Assembly (NCBI GenBank): GCA_009912575.1
Contig: WNDP01000023.1
Span: forward strand, 1-39,422
Direction of reading: 5' to 3'
Length of the DNA stretch: 39,422 bases
Origin: Acinetobacter bereziniae
Lineage (GTDB): Bacteria > Pseudomonadota > Gammaproteobacteria > Pseudomonadales > Moraxellaceae
Translations under genes and position numbers: made by a program
Notes under the pieces: generated by a model
Told to the model about the DNA's origin: nothing
Seen by the model: the letters and a program-made list of their open reading frames with translations, nothing else
Database searches by the model: none
Shown: positions 21,123-29,492 of the stretch, piece by piece
Numbering within the stretch: position 1 is the stretch's first letter
Layout: each line of letters begins with the position of its first letter

Positions 21123-21230
21123 TCACTTTTTTTGCTGTTGATGATATTGATAGGTTTTTTCTAGAATTTGCTTAACTTTTTTCGTAGAATCTGGATTTTC
21201 ATGATTAGCTGTACTTTCATAATATAACAC
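21123..21230 (-). pseudogene. 35-codon C-terminal remnant of an unknown gene
   Basis: On the minus strand a frame from GTG 21230 to TGA 21125-21123 encodes a hydrophilic peptide (YESTANHENPDSTKK, then KQILEKTYQYHQQQKK). An in-frame TAG lies just before the GTG. It looks like the end of a longer protein whose front was lost, and its stop overlaps the possible GTG start of the lipoprotein gene. It could also be a small real gene. The rest of the 340-base gap up to 21465 is very AT-rich and holds no other frame I can support apart from the terminator at 21426. Confidence 0.45.
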
Positions 21231-21425
21231 CTATTCATAGTGCTTATTTTTACAATAAACGAATATAAATTATGAATGACCGATAAAAACCTTTAATATG
21301 AAGTTGATTAATTAAAGAGTTTAAAAATAATGTATTAAAAATCTGAATATCTTAATAAAAAATCGATACAAAAACATAAATCTTAAATTCATAAACTCTC
21401 AATTCATTAGTTTCATATTTTATTA

Positions 21426-21458
21426 AAAATCGCAGTCTAAAAATTAGACTGCGATTTT
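21426..21458 (-). terminator. Terminator after the 246-residue secreted protein
   Basis: AAAATCGCAGTCTAA and TTAGACTGCGATTTT form a perfect 15-bp stem with an AAA loop, 8 bases after the minus-strand stop at 21466. Confidence 0.85.
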
Positions 21459-21465
21459 AAAATTC

Positions 21466-22206
21466 TCACTTTATTTGTTGAATTTGCATAAAACCTTCAT
21501 TACATTCAAGAATTGAACCCTTTAAATCCTCACATTTAATTTTATTATTTTTCATTAGCTTGAATCTAAATCCATTGTTAATTTTATGTCCTGGCTTAAA
21601 TTCTTTTGATAAAACCGCCCAAATAGTAGGATTATTCTGCTCATATATGGAATCTACATTATACGTATTTAAAGAATCATCTAAAATAATTTTCTTTATA
21701 TAATTTTGATCAAGAGAATTATAATCGTACTGACAATTTTTATTACGAGACACATTTGTGTCATTTATTTTAACAACAGCAATTTCTTTTGCTTTCTTAT
21801 TGAAAATATAAAATTTCTTTATAATATGAAAATCCCCTCTTAAAATATTTTCCGTATACTCTACAAAACCGATAAAATTTTCATCAGAAAAGTAAGGTGA
21901 AATAATGTATCTATTCAAACCATATATTTTGTTTTTATCTAAAGTATATGAAATATCTCCTTTTCTCAAAATAATTCTGTAAGAATTAACACCATTATCT
22001 TCAAAATTCAAAGCATTTTCTTTAGTAATAATTTCATAGTCTTTATCTATTTTTACAGACTGACCAAGTCCATTAATATTTTTATAGTCTTGAGAAATAC
22101 CAATATTAGAATCATCATAAAGAATAATATTTTTCGCCTGCAAAAGGCTTGGTATCAACAGAGCTAATATTAAAAATATCCTCCTAAAATACATATCTAC
22201 TCTCAT
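21466..22206 (-). CDS. Secreted protein, candidate T6SS immunity protein
   Basis: This 246-residue protein starts near 22206 (MRVDMYFRR) or at an in-frame ATG at 22194 (MYFRR). A signal peptide ends LLQAKN. The mature part is Lys/Asn/Ile-rich, beta-like, with three cysteines. It shares a DKDYEII...YRI segment and an (I/P)xIxAVLS segment with the lipoprotein at 20239, so the two look like distant paralogs. Its own terminator follows. Periplasmic location beside a peptidoglycan-targeting effector suggests immunity, but no family is recognised. Confidence 0.65.
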   Translation of the reverse strand: MRVDMYFRRIFLILALLIPSLLQAKNIILYDDSNIGISQDYKNINGLGQSVKIDKDYEIITKENALNFEDNGVNSYRIILRKGDISYTLDKNKIYGLNRYIISPYFSDENFIGFVEYTENILRGDFHIIKKFYIFNKKAKEIAVVKINDTNVSRNKNCQYDYNSLDQNYIKKIILDDSLNTYNVDSIYEQNNPTIWAVLSKEFKPGHKINNGFRFKLMKNNKIKCEDLKGSILECNEGFMQIQQIK

Positions 22207-22347
22207 CGTTTTTCTTTAGTTAGGGATTATACATTATTAAGTAATATAATAAATTTACCAATCTGAGTATTTTAATCAAAATTCTCTATGAATAGGGTAC
22301 TTCTCTTACCATTAAATTTTGATATCTTTAAGGTTTTTTAATCTAAT

Positions 22348-22388
22348 GAAGTATAAAAAAGCTAACAAAGCCAGCTTTTTTATACTTC
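22348..22388 (-). terminator. Terminator after the vgrG-effector-lipoprotein cluster
   Basis: GAAGTATAAAAAAGCT and its exact reverse complement form a 16-bp stem with a 9-base loop, about 100 bases after the stop of the lipoprotein gene at 22487. On the minus strand it has a T-rich descending arm. Confidence 0.75.
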
Positions 22389-22486
22389 AAAATTGCTTAC
22401 ATTAGAAATAAAAAACATAAATATTATTAGTGCTAAATACATAACTTTTATCTTACAAGATCAAAAAATATATTTAAAAACCAATT

Positions 22487-22951
22487 TTATGGAGCGTTAG
22501 AATTACGTATTTCTAACATTTCATTGCAACTCTTAGAATCTGAATAAACAAAAATCCTCTGGTCTTGGTTTTCTAATAAAATAGCATCCTTATCAGCACC
22601 AAAGGCATTTTTAGAGACATCACACTTATAGGATTGCAGCTTAAAATTTTTGACCACTTTACATTTCGGCTCAGCAACAGCTTCATCAAAACCATACCAT
22701 TCTGTAATATTTTGATTCGAGCAAGAAATTTGACTTGTTTGAACACTATCTTTTGTCAGAGCCACATTATCTGCTACTACTTTTGATTCATTTACAGGTA
22801 AAACGTCATTTGTAGTTGAAGATTGTTGTTCATGCACATCTGCTTGCATTACTTTTGGTTCGTTGTTTGAACTACTTTGTGGTTTATCTTGGTTTTTATC
22901 GCTACATGCAATTAAAGCACTTATAAAAATTAGGATATAAATATTCTTCAT
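22487..22951 (-). CDS. Lipoprotein next to the effector, candidate immunity
   Basis: This 154-residue protein has lipobox LIAC (Cys16), then a low-complexity Ser/Gln/Asn/Val linker to about residue 75, and a compact C-terminal domain with cysteines in ISCSNQ, EPKCKV, YKCDVS and SKSCNEM that could form disulfides. It starts 10 bases after the effector stop, so it is almost surely co-transcribed. A tethered small Cys-rich domain in the periplasm is a plausible inhibitor of the effector's wall hydrolase. No family is recognised; function is inferred from position. Confidence 0.7.
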   Translation of the reverse strand: MKNIYILIFISALIACSDKNQDKPQSSSNNEPKVMQADVHEQQSSTTNDVLPVNESKVVADNVALTKDSVQTSQISCSNQNITEWYGFDEAVAEPKCKVVKNFKLQSYKCDVSKNAFGADKDAILLENQDQRIFVYSDSKSCNEMLEIRNSNAP

Positions 22952-22961
22952 GGCTGAATGC

Positions 22962-25352
22962 TCATAATGATGCGCTATCTAAAAATGGTGTTGGATCAAT
23001 TAAATCCGAACGCCGTTTATATACACTTGTTCCGCTTAAAGTGCCTTTATTATTTGGATTTGAGTACATTTCCAAATGCAACATCATACTTGGAATACCT
23101 TTTGTTGTTAAGCTACCAACATGAGCAATTACCTGACCTTTTACAACTTTATCTCCAGCTTTTACTAAAGCCTTACCTTTTTTGACTTCGCCATAGCGAA
23201 TGATATGCTTTTGATGGACTATCTCAATGGCATCAGTATTGTCATAAAAGTAGTAAACATTTTTTACAACACCATCTGCCATTGCTCTAATTTCTGTTCC
23301 GGCAGAAGCATAAAGATCACATCCAGCATGTTTTCGTTTTCCCCCACTTCGATTAGAACCAAATCGAGCAAAGCCTTTTTTATAAGAATTTGTTCGAGCT
23401 TTTAGCGGGAATAAATATGACCCATCATCTTTTGGCTTATCTATTCTTATTTCAATGACTGGCATAGGATTTTTTAGAGTGGCGGTATAGAGAATTTGAT
23501 CTTTTCCATTTATATCTACAAGAATTTCTATTTTCTTTCCATCCTCTCCTCTATGTTTTTTTAACCCAACACCATCTTGCCCTGTATAGTGCGTTCTTTT
23601 TGCTCCATTGTAATTTATAGAATACGGAAGGTTCTCTTCCTTTCCTGTTCCTTTATTTATTGTTTTTATAGTGAATGAAACATCACTACCATATTGTTTT
23701 GTTAATGGATTACCATTTTTCTCTGTATGGACATCCTCTGATTTTCCGAGTGAAGGAATAAAATCAATTAAATAATCAACAAAGCTCTCTTCATTCTTAG
23801 CTGGTGTTTCTTTCGCTGGTGCTGTTTTTGCTGGTACTGTCTTCGGAGTATTTGAAGCCACTGGAGGCATCTGTATTATCGTAGCAGCAGAATTTAAGTT
23901 CACATTGATTACTGAAATACTTGGATCATTTCTTAATATCAAAACAGGTTTTTTATTTGAAAGCAACAACTTATACACAAATGCATTTAACATTTTTAAC
24001 TGAATAAAGCCATTAGAATCTGTTGATTTTTCTATCTCTCTACCTCTATATGAGACAAAAAATTTATTATTTTTTACAACTTTACCATTACTATCATGTA
24101 TCTTCAATTTTACGCTTACAAGCCCTAATGGGACTGATATACAACTATTTTCTATTCCTTTAGTTATAGGTATTGTTTTTAATTTTTGATAACCTTTACT
24201 ACCATTTACTAATATATCTAAACTCTCACCCTCTTCCGCAATCAGACCAGTTTTTATTCCTGAACCATCAGAAGTATGTTCTTTGATTTTACCTTTATAT
24301 CTTACAAAAAACTTCATATTCGTGATTTTTCTATTTGTGTCACTTTCTATTATAGATATATCAAATTTTATAGCTTTAGAAGCCTCTGTTTTCACCTCAT
24401 CTTTCTTAGAATCACCTGTTTTCTGTTCAACAACGACTACTTTTTCTTGTTTTAGTTCTGGTTCAGCAGGTTTTTGCAACACAGATTGAACTTTAATATC
24501 TTCACTTACACTTAACTCAATAGATTGCTTTTTATCAGGGGCCTGTGTGATAACTGTCGATTGCTTACCATCTGCTTTAATGACAATTTTACTGCCTGGA
24601 TGTCTAATAATAACAGGCAATAATCCTTGCTCATCTGACTCTGCATTTACAATAAACTTAGATTGTTTAAACTTACCACTGTATTCAGATTCAATAGTTA
24701 CTTTTTTATTTTTTGCTATTTGCCCTATTTGATTTTTTAATGATATATATATTTTCCTGCTACAACAGCTTTCTAAGTCATAATGGTTGAACATATCAAT
24801 ATATTTACTAATATGAACTTTATTCCCATCTGATTCTTTATAGTTTCCCTTAAAACCTGGTACACCTAAAAAAGAACCTAACCCTCCTTCACCAACTAAA
24901 TGAGCCCCTGCAATAGCGCCCGATTCAGTAATTTCAATTCCATTTATAATTTTTCCATAATATTCATTAAAGCTTCTATTTCTTAATCGTTTGCAAAGAA
25001 GATCTATCCATTCTCCAATGATCTGAATTTGCTTAGCAGGGGATTTCAAAAAATCTGACAAAGAATTAACGCCATTGTGCCCAACCCAACCCCCAGTCCA
25101 ATCATTTGCTTTAGTTTTATCAGAATTATTATCCCAATGCTTATAATAGCCAAGATCGATAAGTGCCGCTTCACCAAACTGAAAAAAGCCAATATAACCC
25201 AGAGAGTTTTTTATTTTACTTGCGTCAATGTTTACAGATGCTGTTAAAGGTAGACTTAAATCTGATGAAGATTCTTTTCTTGAAACGGCACAAATAAATC
25301 CATATCGGGTTAATGGATAAGATTTTTGATTTATAGATTTACCATTTTTCAT
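22962..25352 (-). CDS. Putative T6SS peptidoglycan-hydrolase effector (SLT-like plus M23-like)
   Basis: This 796-residue protein has no signal peptide. Residues 15-190 resemble a lytic-transglycosylase/lysozyme-like domain: SRKESSSD with Glu27 as candidate catalytic acid, GYIGFFQF (52-59), and a later AGAHLVGEGGLGSFL. Residues 200-500 and 555-630 hold beta-rich repeats with a recurring F-x-V-x-Y-(K/R)-G-(K/R) pattern, joined by a Lys/Pro/Ala/Thr linker at 502-520. Residues 640-790 form an M23-like (LytM) metallopeptidase domain with HAGCD (His675, Asp679) and LHLEM (His759). It would attack the cell wall of rival bacteria after delivery by VgrG. It overlaps the upstream gene by four bases. 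Domain calls are by eye; the VgrG link is from order. Confidence 0.8.
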   Translation of the reverse strand: MKNGKSINQKSYPLTRYGFICAVSRKESSSDLSLPLTASVNIDASKIKNSLGYIGFFQFGEAALIDLGYYKHWDNNSDKTKANDWTGGWVGHNGVNSLSDFLKSPAKQIQIIGEWIDLLCKRLRNRSFNEYYGKIINGIEITESGAIAGAHLVGEGGLGSFLGVPGFKGNYKESDGNKVHISKYIDMFNHYDLESCCSRKIYISLKNQIGQIAKNKKVTIESEYSGKFKQSKFIVNAESDEQGLLPVIIRHPGSKIVIKADGKQSTVITQAPDKKQSIELSVSEDIKVQSVLQKPAEPELKQEKVVVVEQKTGDSKKDEVKTEASKAIKFDISIIESDTNRKITNMKFFVRYKGKIKEHTSDGSGIKTGLIAEEGESLDILVNGSKGYQKLKTIPITKGIENSCISVPLGLVSVKLKIHDSNGKVVKNNKFFVSYRGREIEKSTDSNGFIQLKMLNAFVYKLLLSNKKPVLILRNDPSISVINVNLNSAATIIQMPPVASNTPKTVPAKTAPAKETPAKNEESFVDYLIDFIPSLGKSEDVHTEKNGNPLTKQYGSDVSFTIKTINKGTGKEENLPYSINYNGAKRTHYTGQDGVGLKKHRGEDGKKIEILVDINGKDQILYTATLKNPMPVIEIRIDKPKDDGSYLFPLKARTNSYKKGFARFGSNRSGGKRKHAGCDLYASAGTEIRAMADGVVKNVYYFYDNTDAIEIVHQKHIIRYGEVKKGKALVKAGDKVVKGQVIAHVGSLTTKGIPSMMLHLEMYSNPNNKGTLSGTSVYKRRSDLIDPTPFLDSASL

Positions 25353-25885
25353 TTATTTAAGTCCTCAAAACTAAATCTCTTAATATCAATTTTTTTATTA
25401 TTGATATATGAGCTTAAAATAGGTTTTAATTTCTCAAAATTACCCAATCCTGGACAACTCAACTCAACACCATTTTTATTTGATTTTTTTGTTGGAGAAA
25501 ACTTATCTTCAAACATATCATAACGACCTAAATTCCTAAAATATGAAAAGTAATTTCCACTGGCATCATTAATGATTCTTATATCACTATGATCATTTTT
25601 CAAATATGCGTAATAAACTTGATATTTATTTTTATCAACTTCAATTACTTCGCACTCTCCTGTTGACATCCATTGATCATCTTTTGGGTTTAAGCCAATA
25701 GTCTTTACAAGTTTTGCTTTATTGGTATCTTCCCAAATTTGTTTACATGGGACTTTAATTTTATTAGTTTTGATACTTTCATTCTTATTTTTGAAGATAT
25801 CCCAAATTTTTTCACAAGCATTTTCTTCAGCAAAAGCTTGGATTGAAATAAATGTGCTCAATACTAATATTAGGCTTCGTTTCAT
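25349..25885 (-). CDS. Secreted protein between vgrG and the effector
   Basis: This 178-residue protein has a signal peptide ending SIQAFA before EENACEK. The mature part has four cysteines (NACEK, VPCKQ, GECEV, LSCPG) and no family that I recognise. It starts five bases after the vgrG stop and overlaps the effector start by four bases (ATGA), so all three are translated together. A signal peptide argues against a cytoplasmic adaptor; a periplasmic immunity protein fits better, though one placed before its effector is unusual. Confidence 0.7.
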   Translation of the reverse strand: MKRSLILVLSTFISIQAFAEENACEKIWDIFKNKNESIKTNKIKVPCKQIWEDTNKAKLVKTIGLNPKDDQWMSTGECEVIEVDKNKYQVYYAYLKNDHSDIRIINDASGNYFSYFRNLGRYDMFEDKFSPTKKSNKNGVELSCPGLGNFEKLKPILSSYINNKKIDIKRFSFEDLNK

Positions 25886-25890
25886 CTCTC

Positions 25891-28800
25891 TTATACTCCA
25901 AATTTATTAAAATCATCTTCTAAGTCATCTTTATATTCATCGTCTAAAGCTTCTTCAAGCTGGCTATGAATTCCATCATCTACTAAATCCCCAGTATCAT
26001 GATTATAAAGATCTTCATCTAATTCCTTTGTAGGTATAATACTTTCATCTTCATTACTACTAATAAATTGAATTTCAACATTATCTGACGAATCACTAAA
26101 TATTCTTGGTGTTCGGCCCATTTCATCCAATATCCCAATATATTCTGTATTCTTTGTTTTGTTTATGACTTTGAATCTAATTTCATCTTTCAAATCTTCT
26201 AAATTAAAAATATCGCCAAAATCAAATCTTCGACTAAATATTCCACTTTCAGGCATTTTTGGCAATTGCGCATTCACTGTTGCCCCACTGGTAAACAAAT
26301 GTTGTCCAGATTTCACCTCAAACTTCCCGCCCGTCTTGATAAAAACACCACTACCATTAACAACCAACTGAGTACCACCAGCTTTTAGATCAATCTCTTT
26401 AGAACTGGTTAACTCGATCTTGTCTTCAGTTGCAATCAGCTTAATCACTTTCTTCGCAATAATTTCAATCAAATCGTCCTGAGCCTGAACTTTGATCGGA
26501 CCCTTTGCAGCATACGCACTTAAACCTTTCTGTGCGGCAAACAAACTAATTTTATCCTGCGCATGACCAACAATATTCTTCTGAGCGCTCATGTTAATCG
26601 AACCATTTGCACTTTCAGCAATATCTTGTGAAGCTTGAAGAATAATGTCTTCTGGTGTGGTTAATGCAATCCCATTTGGCGAAGCCAATAACATCAATGC
26701 TTGACGGAAAATCTTACCTTGTTCTTGTTTGGCGTTGTCGTTGCTTTCTTCCAGACCTTGAGTATAACCCTCCATAAAGCCCTGCAAACTCCCTAAAGCC
26801 TGCAACGGTTTAATTTCAAGTTTGTTCCCCTTATTGAATGTTCCACAAGTACTCATAATGTCAAAGTCTTTAATTTCGACATTGGATAAAACCTTACTCA
26901 CATTACTAATGGATTCAAAAGGATTCGATTTAATATCGTCTTTTAAGCTCGCAAGTTTACCTTTAATGATGTCTGTACCGTGCTCTTCAACGTTTTCAAT
27001 AAATTCTTTTAAGTTTTCAACCGCTTCTTTCGCATCAGAAAAATATTCATTAAATTCATCCACAATGCCTTTTGCATTACCACCCAAAGCACCAATGTCT
27101 TTAATAAACCCACCACAATCTTTTAAAGCATTCAAGGGATCATTACTCACCCCTTCTTTAAATAGATTTAGAGTCGTATTCAATGCCTGTCCTGCACTTT
27201 TTAACTCAAGTGATTGAATGAACTTAGGCAAGCGATTGATAACATTCAATGCATCGGTTTGTTGCTTAACGGCGATCTCACTCAGTACCTTCATGCTTTC
27301 AGCTCCTTGATTCAACAAGGATTGTGCTTGTGCTGCTTCCAAATGGTCTGCAATCGCATTTTCTTGGGCATAAGTTGTAATAAGCATCCCTTTGCCTGCA
27401 CGCATCGCTCCATAAGCATCGGTTCTTAACTCAAAACCTTCGCCACGCCCATTACTGGTTTCTTTATCTTTTGGATGGCTTAAGTTCCCAAGGTTCAGTT
27501 GAGTTGCTGCATGACTACTCTGTAGCTGTGTGCTGATTTGACCTGTTGTGTCATCAAAACGAAGTTGGTTAAACCCTGTTCCTCCCACTTCAGATGAACG
27601 TATACCACTGAGTTTCTTGGTATCAGGAAGTTGTCCTTTGATGTCAAACATCGTTTGATGGCGTTCTGCTTCATGTAAACGTCCCATCACAAAAGGACGA
27701 TCTACGTTGCCATCAAAGAAATCAATCACGACGATTTCACCAATCCTCGGATGAAAACGTGTTCCATAGCCCTCTCCAGCCCATGAGGTTAAAACATCCA
27801 CCCATGCTGAGTCGGTATCGTTATCATTGGAGCCTGCACCACCATCATGACTATTATCATCAGTGCGGGTAAATAGGAATCGAACTTTGATTCGCCCCCA
27901 TTGATCGACATAAATCGTTTCGCCTTGCGGGCCTACCACTTTAGCGCGCTGTGGGAATGCAGATGGTCGATCAGTTAATGGATTGTATTCTGGAACGACA
28001 GGAATTCTACGTCGTACCAAAGATAGCTCATTGGCTTGACGTTGATCTTTAATTAAATGATTCCAGTAATTTAAATTCAGCAATTTAGAAAGCTGATCTT
28101 GCAGTTCTTTCGGTAAATTATTCTGATTGTAGAACGTTTTACCGAGAATCAAGAACTCGCGATCGGAACCTTCATGCTGATCAATTTCTGGATGTTCTCT
28201 CAGCTCAAACCAATAGCCAACCTGAGCATCTCGTACTGAACTGATTGCGGTAAAATATTTGGCTTGTAATTCTTGATATTGAGAAAGCTGTGTATTAAGT
28301 TTATCGACTTGAGCGGAGCTAGAAGCTGTGGTTTGATCTTCACCCTTGAGATCACTGGTCCACGCTGGACTAATGGTCCAAGCTTGTTCTAAACTCAAAG
28401 TCTCATTATCTTGTTGTTCACTATGCTGATGATTGCTAAGTTGACTATCACCCTGATCTTGTGCAAGGTTGTCAGATTGCCAACGTTGCACTTGTACAGC
28501 TGTTGATTGGATTGATCGTTGAGCGATCAAACTGGTAATGGTATCAAATCGTTCAGTTGCATGACTGCGATGAAAACGAATACTGCGTCTAGGCATTGCC
28601 TCATATTGACTATTTTCATCAATCAGTCTTAATTTTTGGGTCTGAATTTGTACAGCGGAAACTGGAACTACACGGTCAGATTCATCAACCAACCAGTTTA
28701 TGCCTTCACTGCGCCATAATCTGGTTAAAAACTCGTAATCCGTTTCGTTTGATTGCATCACAAAAGGACGCACATCATATTGTTTTTTTAAACCGCGGCT

Positions 28801-29265
28801 ATCCAAACTCAGACTAGAAGCAAATAATGCACTTTTAGTTTGCCATTCCTTGAATAAAATTTCAGATATTTCCAAAATACTTTTATTCATGAACACTCGA
28901 CTGTTACGGCGTTTATGCCAAAGGCTCGTCGCATCTTCAAGCGTGAGTTTATAAATACTCAATGCACCGTCACTTTGACCTTGACTTGCACCAGTAATGA
29001 TTCCTGTCGTTCGGTAAAGCTCACCAAAGTCAGTGACTTGGTCAACAGAAACCTGACAACCTATAAATTGTTTTAAAGCGATATGCGCATTGGTTGAAAG
29101 GCAAAGTAATTCTGCTTTCAATCCTTGATTAATATATTGTTGCCCCTGAATGCACTGTAAGAATACACTGCCATTTAAGGCTTGATTTGAGAATTGGACA
29201 TGGATAGCCCTTGTCTGCAACCCTAAACCAAAACTTTCAAGTAAGGTATTAATATTTTTCAACAT
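25891..29265 (-). CDS. vgrG: T6SS spike protein VgrG with C-terminal DUF2345
   Basis: This 1124-residue trimeric spike tip delivers effectors through the type VI secretion tube. Residues 1-430 form the gp27-like hub, 440-540 the gp5-like OB fold (YVDQWGRIKVRF and WAGEGYGTRFHPRIGEIVVIDF), and about 860-1000 a DUF2345 beta region rich in short repeats. An unusually long helical stretch lies at about 640-855, and an acidic tail at 1005-1124. No core T6SS structural genes are in the window, so this is an orphan vgrG cluster. It is the first gene of the minus-strand cluster with the secreted protein and effector behind it. Confidence 0.93.
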   Translation of the reverse strand: MLKNINTLLESFGLGLQTRAIHVQFSNQALNGSVFLQCIQGQQYINQGLKAELLCLSTNAHIALKQFIGCQVSVDQVTDFGELYRTTGIITGASQGQSDGALSIYKLTLEDATSLWHKRRNSRVFMNKSILEISEILFKEWQTKSALFASSLSLDSRGLKKQYDVRPFVMQSNETDYEFLTRLWRSEGINWLVDESDRVVPVSAVQIQTQKLRLIDENSQYEAMPRRSIRFHRSHATERFDTITSLIAQRSIQSTAVQVQRWQSDNLAQDQGDSQLSNHQHSEQQDNETLSLEQAWTISPAWTSDLKGEDQTTASSSAQVDKLNTQLSQYQELQAKYFTAISSVRDAQVGYWFELREHPEIDQHEGSDREFLILGKTFYNQNNLPKELQDQLSKLLNLNYWNHLIKDQRQANELSLVRRRIPVVPEYNPLTDRPSAFPQRAKVVGPQGETIYVDQWGRIKVRFLFTRTDDNSHDGGAGSNDNDTDSAWVDVLTSWAGEGYGTRFHPRIGEIVVIDFFDGNVDRPFVMGRLHEAERHQTMFDIKGQLPDTKKLSGIRSSEVGGTGFNQLRFDDTTGQISTQLQSSHAATQLNLGNLSHPKDKETSNGRGEGFELRTDAYGAMRAGKGMLITTYAQENAIADHLEAAQAQSLLNQGAESMKVLSEIAVKQQTDALNVINRLPKFIQSLELKSAGQALNTTLNLFKEGVSNDPLNALKDCGGFIKDIGALGGNAKGIVDEFNEYFSDAKEAVENLKEFIENVEEHGTDIIKGKLASLKDDIKSNPFESISNVSKVLSNVEIKDFDIMSTCGTFNKGNKLEIKPLQALGSLQGFMEGYTQGLEESNDNAKQEQGKIFRQALMLLASPNGIALTTPEDIILQASQDIAESANGSINMSAQKNIVGHAQDKISLFAAQKGLSAYAAKGPIKVQAQDDLIEIIAKKVIKLIATEDKIELTSSKEIDLKAGGTQLVVNGSGVFIKTGGKFEVKSGQHLFTSGATVNAQLPKMPESGIFSRRFDFGDIFNLEDLKDEIRFKVINKTKNTEYIGILDEMGRTPRIFSDSSDNVEIQFISSNEDESIIPTKELDEDLYNHDTGDLVDDGIHSQLEEALDDEYKDDLEDDFNKFGV

Positions 29266-29445
29266 TTTAGTTATTGATATTCAATGACATGTTGGCTTAT
29301 TGTAAATAAAAACTCACAGAAAGACACAATCAAATTGTTAAAATTTTTATTTTTGTAACTGAAAAACTCGAAGTTATTCTTATTAGATGAGAAAAGCACA
29401 GATATTTACATCGAAACAAGCAGGCGTGTAATGATCTTATTCGTT

Positions 29446-29470
29446 ACAAAAAAGGAGCACATGGCTCCTT
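29446..29470 (-). terminator. Terminator of the malic enzyme gene
   Basis: On the minus strand AAGGAGC-CATGT-GCTCCTT is followed by T6, 23 bases after the malic enzyme stop. The rest of the 29266-29492 gap shows only the vgrG upstream region. Confidence 0.8.
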
Positions 29471-29492
29471 CCTTATAGCGATTCAAAAAACT

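Noticed and set aside
21231-22300. CTATTCATAG and CTATGAATAG as long inverted repeats around the immunity gene.
   Set aside because: Only 10-12 bases match in a very AT-rich stretch, so chance is likely.
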